A stretch of DNA of 64,000 nt from Epiperipatus broadwayi (taxonomy: Eukaryota > Onychophora > Udeonychophora > Euonychophora > Peripatidae). Shown piece after piece: positions 57,121 through 64,000 of this stretch. Numbering within the stretch: the first letter of the stretch is position 1; every line of letters starts with the position of its first letter. The stretch covers positions 1,120,001 to 1,184,000 of the forward strand of contig JAQFVV010006221.1 of NCBI GenBank assembly GCA_028023455.1, written 5' to 3'. The notes beneath the pieces are model-generated. The model did no database searches and was not told where the DNA came from. It saw only the letters and a program-made list of their open reading frames with translations. The position numbers and the translations under genes were made by a program.

Positions 57121-58439
57121 TAATGGTATGCATCCTCTCAACAAGATAAGTTAAGGCAGTCGTATCTTACTATAATCAAATTTAAAGTCTTCATATAGGA
57201 TGTCATGAATGATGTAATTTAATTTTAATATAAATTATATCTAAACCACATCAAATCAATCTTCACCTTAATTGATTTAACCGTTATGCTCAGATTTCAA
57301 ACTCAGGGAAGTTTAGCAATTGACTCTCTTCAGGGGTTCCTATCAATATACAAGAGTAATAATAATAAATCTCACTAACTCTTTTAAAAATGGGTTTCAT
57401 GAAGTTAATATAATAATCAATCAAGATTATATATTAAATGTTTGATCTTATCTTATAAAATCCAAAAAATAAATAAAATAAATTAAAGACTTCATTTAGT
57501 TTAATATAAAACATAACAATTATTTATTTAACAAATAAATAATTTAAACTTTATAATGTATAAGAATTATTTATATATCTACTATCTTATATTTAAAATA
57601 TAAATATATTCTATTTACCCATTGTAGATATATTTTTTAGTTTATAATACTACATGATTTATTAATTGAAAAAATCGTGAATAAGGATTTTGTAACTTAT
57701 ATAAAGTATATACATCTAAATATTAAGATTACTATATTGAAACTATCATATAATAATCAGATTATACAAATAATAATTTAATTATTTGTATGTAATATTT
57801 TTATTAGTTAAAATGATTATATATAATTTATGATCATTAATACAAAAAATATATAAATATATTTCATACCAATGTTAATCATCTATCCAACTATAATAAA
57901 CAATGGTTATTAAACTATTTGAATATTAGTACAAACAAAGTAGTGTCATGTCATAAAAATATGTAAATTGAAGAATAATTTAATTTCTTACCTCTAAATT
58001 CATTCTATCCCTTTAATATATTTATATGCCTTTCCCATGTTAATATTCCTTATCCCATATCTAAATTTTTATTAAATATACAAAAAAAATTTAAATTATT
58101 GATCTTCTCTTTTTATTCATTTCTTCAATGAAATGAATTTAATGATAAATGAAATGAGATTAATGTCCACTAATTGTAATTTTTAAGAATGGTATTTATA
58201 AAAGTTAATGCAATAGTCCTAGATGTTCCTGGAATTTGTGAATTAAAATCCTTTGAAGATAAAATTTTTAATTCCTTGGTTATTATGCATTGAAGAAGAT
58301 AATATGAGATCTCAAGTTGATGTTTAGAATCCTCCATACATATAGACACCAACTTCTTTTATACACAGTTCTTTTATTAGCAATTCCAATTCCATTTTGA
58401 AGATAAAGCTTATATATAATTTTAAAGGCATTTGGCAAA

Positions 58440-58860
58440 AGTTGTTACATATATATATATTGTAACAGTCAGAATTGTCTATCTCTCTAATATGCTGCAG
58501 AATTCAAATTCCAGACCCGAAACTGAACATTCTAGGAGGGGTTGCCTTCTAGATATACTAAGTTCGAATCTAAAGTCCAAATTTCACAGCACCATCTACA
58601 TGATAACGCATCTGATGCCACTGCTAGTATAACCTTTGACTGGTGCCTGGTGGTCAGGGAGAAACAAAAGACTCTATACTAAAAGAAGCTTGGGTGGCTA
58701 ATTAACATCTATGGATTTACAAAAGAAATGCAGAAAATATATATATATATATAGACCGAGACAGTGATAGGAATCAATAAAATAAGAGATCAAATTTAGT
58801 TTAAATGATTTCACAAAATTTATTTATATAAAATATATATATATAACGCCACTGTCTGCT
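58440..58860. other. Unassigned patch of higher complexity
   Basis: The stretch TGTAACAGTCAGAATTGTC through CAGCACCATCTACATGATAA to GACTGGTGCCTGGTGGTCAG is more GC-rich than its neighbours and bounded by AT runs, as dispersed repeats here are. No frame or tRNA promoter is convincing. Confidence 0.35.
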
Positions 58861-59259
58861 TATATGAGACAGAGATGCATATTAAATAATTGTTGGCATT
58901 ATATTCCCACAACTGACAAAAAGACTTTAAAACAAAGTGATATATTCTATTCCTTGGGCTAATAGCATTACGATAATGTGCTTGATGAGATAGGAACATG
59001 TGCGAGGTGCTTTGAGTAATTATACAAGTTTAAGAAAATATTTGAAAATTAAGTGTTCTAAAATATTTATTGATTTCGAGAATAGCATGGACTAAAGCTT
59101 ACTAAGCAACAAAGTGGGAATGTGATCAAAGCATTTATTTGAGAATAATAATAATAGAGTTGCATTGGGAGGTCAGTATTGCTGATAATGAATTTATTAA
59201 AGTTGGAAGATGTGACACATTTAAGTCACGGATGCTTTGTAAAATAAATATAAAATAAA

Positions 59260-59640
59260 CAATATTGAAGATCCGGAATGATTACAGAGGGCATTTCGCT
59301 GCTAACCCATAGGAAAGTATTGTTATGAACAGCCAAAACTTAGCAACTGTGTGACGATTGCATTTAATTCCCAGGTGTGTCATTTGGGGACACACTCTGC
59401 CTGGAAACTGCAATAAGCGAAGAATTCTTGGAAAATTAAAACAAAGCGGTCTCAACAACCAATTCATTTATACCAGCAATACGAGACTAGTGTATATAAA
59501 AAATACTGAATGGGTTTTACTTGGATTAAGAGAAATGCCCAATCAAATTCCCAGAAATTTATTTAAAAGGGTCCGCACATTTTCGACATCAATGATGAAC
59601 TTTGTAATTAAAGTAGAACACGGTAATTAAAATAGGAAAA
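59260..59640. other. Unassigned patch with 90-codon open frame
   Basis: The + strand frame 59358-59630 is moderately diverse in sequence (GHTLPGNCNKRRILGKLKQS) but matches no family I know. An overlapping minus-strand frame of similar length is also open, which argues for composition rather than coding. Confidence 0.25.
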
Positions 59641-60210
59641 TGCATGCTTGCGGGTTTGAAAAGTAAGTATAGATTTATATACGCAATCATGCATTAGGGG
59701 ACACATTTAATCATTGACCTCACACATACTCTCATATTAGATTAAAATCAATAACATGTAGATTTTAAAATATGTGATTATATTATATATTAAAGAATCG
59801 AACCGCCCTCGAACGAGTGATTTGCAAGATAATAAAATTGGAAAATTATTTAGAAATTTAAAATATGCCTTCATAGCGGCATCTTATTTTCATCAAAGGG
59901 AATAATTCACTCGGTCAAAGACGATTCTGACACATTATCATAATAAAATAACAGAAAGCTTAATCAATAGAAAATATTAACCCAAGGATAGAGAGCAAAA
60001 CTGTTGATTATATTTGAACACTTTAAAGAAGTACATAATAAAGTTATGTGAAATAAAAGAAAAACAATTTAGAATAGCTATAGCATGTTAGTTAGGAATC
60101 ACAAGAGCTCTTGGGTTAATTTAGGTTACCTCTGGAGATGCATTTGCAGGTAGATGTTCGGCAGGTTTTATAATTCAGCAGCAAAATCTGGAATGTTCAT
60201 ATTTTTGCAG

Positions 60211-60319
60211 CACCAGCAGTTCCGGGTTCCTTATGTGATAGCTTCCGATGGTCTGGAGCAGTGGCCAGATATTCCAAGGGGACATAGCCATCTTGACGCC
60301 TCTACTCTGTCATGTCAAG
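60211..60319 (+). CDS. Exon-like open segment, unknown
   Basis: Acceptor-like ATATTTTTGCAG and donor-like CAAG|GTTAGT enclose 109 bp that is open in one frame (HQQFRVPYVIASDGLEQWPD and onward) and clearly GC-richer than its surroundings. It does not resemble the expected CNT continuation. It may be an exonised repeat or chance. Confidence 0.25.
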
Positions 60320-63039
60320 GTTAGTAAATTATTAGAATAGAACTCAGAATGATTTCTCTTAGAAACGTTAGAATGAAGAACAAAAGAAAACCCTCCTTTT
60401 TATAGTAGAATTTAACAATAGAACTGCCCTGGAGCATTACAAAAATATATCGAACTTATCAGCTGTAATTAAATTTATCCGAATGTCTAAAGGAATTCAA
60501 CATTAATTAATTTCTTTTGTTAATTTCCCTGTCGACATTCGAATTACAAACTAGATTTAATTAAAAATTACTTTTACTAATTAAAGAAAACCTTAAGTGG
60601 ACATCTGCTGTTTTTAGATAAACTTATATAACATTAACTAATTAAACTATTGTCCCTCATTGATTTTAACAGAAATATTTGGAATGACTTTTATTAAATT
60701 AAACGAAAATTATTTTACTTTTCAATTGCAATATTTGAATCTATTTACTAAACGAATATTTACTAAATGAATTTTATTTTAAATCAAAATATATTATGAT
60801 GGTAATATATATTTGTAAATAGATTCAAACAAAATAACTTTAACAATTTATAATTTTGATATATTTTAAAATGCATATCATAGTGTGTGCACAATTATGA
60901 CCTATATAACCTACTTTTAAATAAATATAAATTATGTGAACAAATACATAATCTATAATATTTTATTTATTTGGGAATGAGTTATATATATAATACAAGC
61001 ATTGTACTCCTGGTTTAAAATTAGGCGGGATTTTGGGTATATAAGCGTATTGCAGACACACTACGATAGATTGGGGTTCAAACTAAGGTATTAGGGTAGG
61101 AAATAGGCAAGAAAAGGTGAAACAAAGATCTGCAAAGCAGACCTTACTGTTTCAATATATATATATATTTCATTAGACAAGTGCATTTTATATATCCTAC
61201 AATAAAATTGGTATTCTATTCACTTTGCATTTTTTTAATAATGTAAAGTTCATTAATTTAATTTACTTGAAGTTTTTGTAAAATGTTTTTTTTAAAAATG
61301 ATCTTTATATCTAGAACTCCAACTAGAATGATCTTTATAGAATATAAAAATATATTCAAATTAAGTAATTTAAAAATTACTTTTCTTTAAGAAATATTAG
61401 AAATTTCTTCTAATAAGCTTTCTTATTAAATCGTTCAAAAATGTGGATTATATCCTGTACACTGTTCTTTAAATCGAACACAGTATAAGTCCTTGTGAGG
61501 ATATTGCTGAAAAGATAGAATATTCAATCTTCTCATAAATTATTTGATTTTTCCTATTTATAGTTGCATGAGCTTGCTAAAGCATGTCATATTATATATT
61601 GTGATATTAAAATTCTATATTAAATCATTGAGTTAATTTCATTTCCTTTAATTCATTGATAAATTGCATTTGAACTTAAAGGTTATCACCTTGTCAATTG
61701 TTTTTATTAATGAATTAGTATTTCAACAATGGTTTTTCATTTTAAAGAATGAAAAATACTAATTTACTATGTTACATATTTATTTTCATAAATATAATAT
61801 AAATAAAAATATAATTTATACATATATTGATTATATGTATATGTGAATAATGTATACTCATACAAAATATATATATATTCAAATTTGCAAACATTTGTTC
61901 ATCTGCATAACAAAGTAGTTTCTTTCTTCTCTATAGCCTAATGCTAAGTGAAGTTCTAATGAAGAAAAAAAATCAATATATGTATATTGTACTCTCCTAG
62001 AAACCATGACAAGTCCTTAAATTAGGCTATACTGTTATTTTATCTAGGTACAATTGTATACTCTTAATTATTTCTAAATTGTGTTTAATTTATATTAGCA
62101 ATTATGAGACCCACTTATCCTATTAATAAGATCACATACTCTTTAACATTAAACAAATACTAAAATATTTACCCAATGGCATGAGAATACTAAGATACTC
62201 TTCCTTATTAAGTATTTAAATATTCCCATGACTAACAATAATACTTTACTAAATATAATAAAACATCTATAATTATTGAATTTAAGTTAACTTAATAAGT
62301 TATATTATCATTTTATTGTATATTGATCTCTTATTATTATTACTTTTATAGGCTTATAATTAATAATAATTCCAATAATAACATTATATTAAAGAGATCT
62401 CAGGATTATCATTGATTTTTAATTAGCTATTAATTCCATCTATAGGATATCAAGAGGGATTTTACTCTATAGGTAGTGTTTTAATTAAGAAAAGATTTAC
62501 AACCTTAATCTACAATTAAAATTATATTACTATTTTATATTTATGTTCCCTAATACTTAATAATAAATAAATATGGTTATCTAATTTGTGACTATAATTT
62601 ATAACTCTAAATAATAACTAATTCAAACTCTGATTTCCTATAAATAAATATATTTTAATAAATTTTTAATATATTTTATTAATGACTTCTGTGATCAAGG
62701 CAATATTTGCAACAATTTAAAATATATTTTAAGAAATGTTTTCTTAAATGATTGTTATACATTAGCTTGTACTGGATTAATTTCTTATTCAAATCTCAAA
62801 TTGTATGCTTTAGTTCATGTGTACATTACAATTATGACTCTTTGAATATGGTATAATGATGATGAATCCAACAAAAGAAATGCAACTCTAAATACCTAAT
62901 TTTAACTTTTAAGAACATTAACTTTAATAATATTATTTACAAGATCTTTCAATAATTATTTGGTACTTATTTTCTAGACCATGCAAGCCACCTGATGGCG
63001 CTTTACACTCTTTAATACACATAAATATAATATTACCTG

Positions 63040-63492
63040 GCCGGCCTTTCTTTATTGTCCGATTTATGGTATTGCAAAAAAAAGTCTTCATTAATTATTG
63101 TCCCATTTCTTTATTGTCTGATGTCTGGTATTATATTTATATATAAAAAAAATAAATCTACATTAATTTACCTAATTATTTTTTATTGGAAATGAACAAA
63201 TTCTTTTTTGTTTTTGCTTTTAAAAACACTTTTATTTTAATAACGTTACTATGTCGGGCTTTGTTATCTTTATTGTCTGATTTCAGGTATTATTTTGAGA
63301 TTAATTAAAAAAAATATGTATAAATTAATTGCTGTACTTGTTTTGGATTGAAAACAAAGTATAAATTAATTTATCTACTTATTTATTATTGAAAACGAAC
63401 AAATTCTTTTTTTGTTTTTGCTTTTAAAAACATGCTATTATTTTAATAATCTTACCATGCTGGACTTTTTGTTTTTTATTGTGTGATTTCAG
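63040..63492 (+). repeat. Tandem repeat whose units end in an acceptor-like TGATTTCAG
   Basis: Units of about 160-206 bp share AACAAATTCTTTTTTGTTTT, GCTTTTAAAAACA, an ATG..GG.CTTTGTT stretch and TTTATTGTCTGATTTCAG. The TGATTTCAG positions are 63278 and 63484, and earlier units have TGATGTCTGG. The last one directly precedes the open segment at 63493. Confidence 0.6.
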
Positions 63493-63662
63493 GGTCAGGA
63501 AGGAGGAATATGTCAATGCATAGTGCTGGAATATACAGGGGGAACCAATGTTTTTGATGATTTGATAGATCATCCAAAAGATGCAGTAGCAATGCAACCT
63601 CATCTATTTGATTCATCTCATATGTGTTCTCATGCAAAGCTGAGTTTTTGCATGAGTTCTGG
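63493..63662 (+). CDS. Exon-like open segment, unknown
   Basis: This follows TGATTTCAG and ends at TCTGG|GTAATT. The 170 bp is open throughout in one frame (GQEGGICQCIVLEYTGG, then a DDLIDHPKDAVAMQ stretch), with a stop just past the donor. Composition is balanced compared with the AT-rich flanks. It is not CNT-like, and the frame is not one I recognise. Confidence 0.3.
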
Positions 63663-64000
63663 GTAATTGTGCTTGTCCCTACCCTTTTTGAATTGTTAAA
63701 AACCTTGAAAGTTGGGTGTGGAAGTGTGGCAACAGGTTTAAAATTATTACTATGTAATACTACATCAGGTAGGGTGTAATATCATTACCTGGAAAGTACA
63801 TTTCAAGAGTTATGGCCAGTTGATTTCTAGAGACCCTCACATGATATGTTAGCAATCTGTGAAGTGTGCACATTTGCAGAGTTTCAGAAAGCACATCAGG
63901 GGGCTGTAAGATTGATGTGCACCAACATCTAGGCCTGCTAATGGCTAATAGGAACAGAACTGTTCTAGAGGCCATAAGTTTGGGCCACATAAACAGCATT
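63663..64000. other. GC-richer window end, possibly a repeat or gene fragment
   Basis: The minus strand is open for 79 codons from the window edge (63999-63760). The frame includes a RPRCWCTSILQPPDVLSETL-like stretch with varied residues. It cannot be judged because it is cut by the window end and has no recognised family. Confidence 0.25.

Larger units (their letters stand above)
53269..64000 (+). other. Intron or downstream region after CNT exon C
   Basis: The open donor at 53268 implies that a further CNT exon lies beyond this window, or that I missed a diverged one. Content: FB-2 palindrome, an unassigned block (54676-56480), a long AT run, a Penelope 3' motif, and unassigned patches at 58440-58860 and 59260-59640. 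AT-rich deserts (57130-58430, 60340-62970) show no gene. Two exon-like segments (60211-60319, 63493-63662) do not resemble CNT. Confidence 0.6.

Noticed and set aside
58170-58352. 60-codon minus-strand frame
   Set aside because: No family resemblance and flanked by AT-rich desert; no splice or promoter support.
60211-63662. Exon-like segments considered as the missing CNT exons
   Set aside because: The expected continuation after YISQG is a small-residue membrane segment with a SAPA-like motif; neither segment encodes this in any frame.

Overview
ORGANISM AND SETTING. The window is very AT-rich and intron-like, with no long uninterrupted reading frames, no operons and no ribosome-binding sites. 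It is animal nuclear DNA. The mix of repeats (lysine-tRNA-type SINE heads, RTE-clade LINEs, a Penelope-like element, hAT and Ty3/gypsy relics, and many large inverted-repeat elements) suggests a mollusc, most likely a cephalopod. That assignment is inference. THE ONE CLEAR HOST GENE is on the + strand: three phase-0 exons of a concentrative nucleoside transporter (SLC28/CNT family) at 33593-33793, 40062-40223 and 53143-53268. Together they give 163 contiguous residues (67+54+42), separated by introns of about 6.3 and 12.9 kb. Earlier and later exons were not recognised and should lie outside the window. A tRNA-Gly(UCC)-like gene lies at 27723-27794 (+). LAYOUT. 1-11400: two diverged direct copies (A about 1955-4520, B about 6720-11400) of an unrecognised block. 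Comparing them exposes three clean insertions: a tRNA-headed foldback retroposon (3685-4254, 15-bp target duplication), a poly(T)-flanked 380-bp insert (7531-7910) and a 2.2-kb terminal-inverted-repeat DNA transposon (8799-10990). 11400-24800: mostly unrecognised AT-rich DNA, a diverged dispersed-repeat pair, a 947-bp MITE, an inverted Penelope-like fragment and an RTE relic. 24800-33500: foldback elements, the tRNA, and an RTE LINE relic (28025-31640) whose reverse-transcriptase segment has expanded into a 1.3-kb 35-bp minisatellite; then a GC-rich block and a large foldback. 33593-53268: the CNT exons, with introns packed with foldbacks, a hAT pseudogene (42060-43345, minus), a Ty3/gypsy relic with both LTRs (46717-49498, minus) and a second tRNA-headed retroposon (52655-52964). 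53269-64000: intron or downstream DNA with a large palindrome, unexplained blocks, a long AT run, tandem repeats and two exon-like open segments of unknown affiliation. MAIN THEMES. First, the transporter's nucleobase-recognition motif, normally GQTE, reads GLGE across the exon 2/exon 3 junction. Second, a short motif resembling the hammerhead ribozyme core (CTGANGA, hairpin, GAAA) recurs about 15 times, often as head-to-head inverted pairs and once as a 108-bp direct tandem, inside several repeat families. Third, several hairpin elements carry 12-18-bp target-site duplications, which points to retroposition rather than cut-and-paste. All calls come from reading the sequence; no alignment or database search was run.
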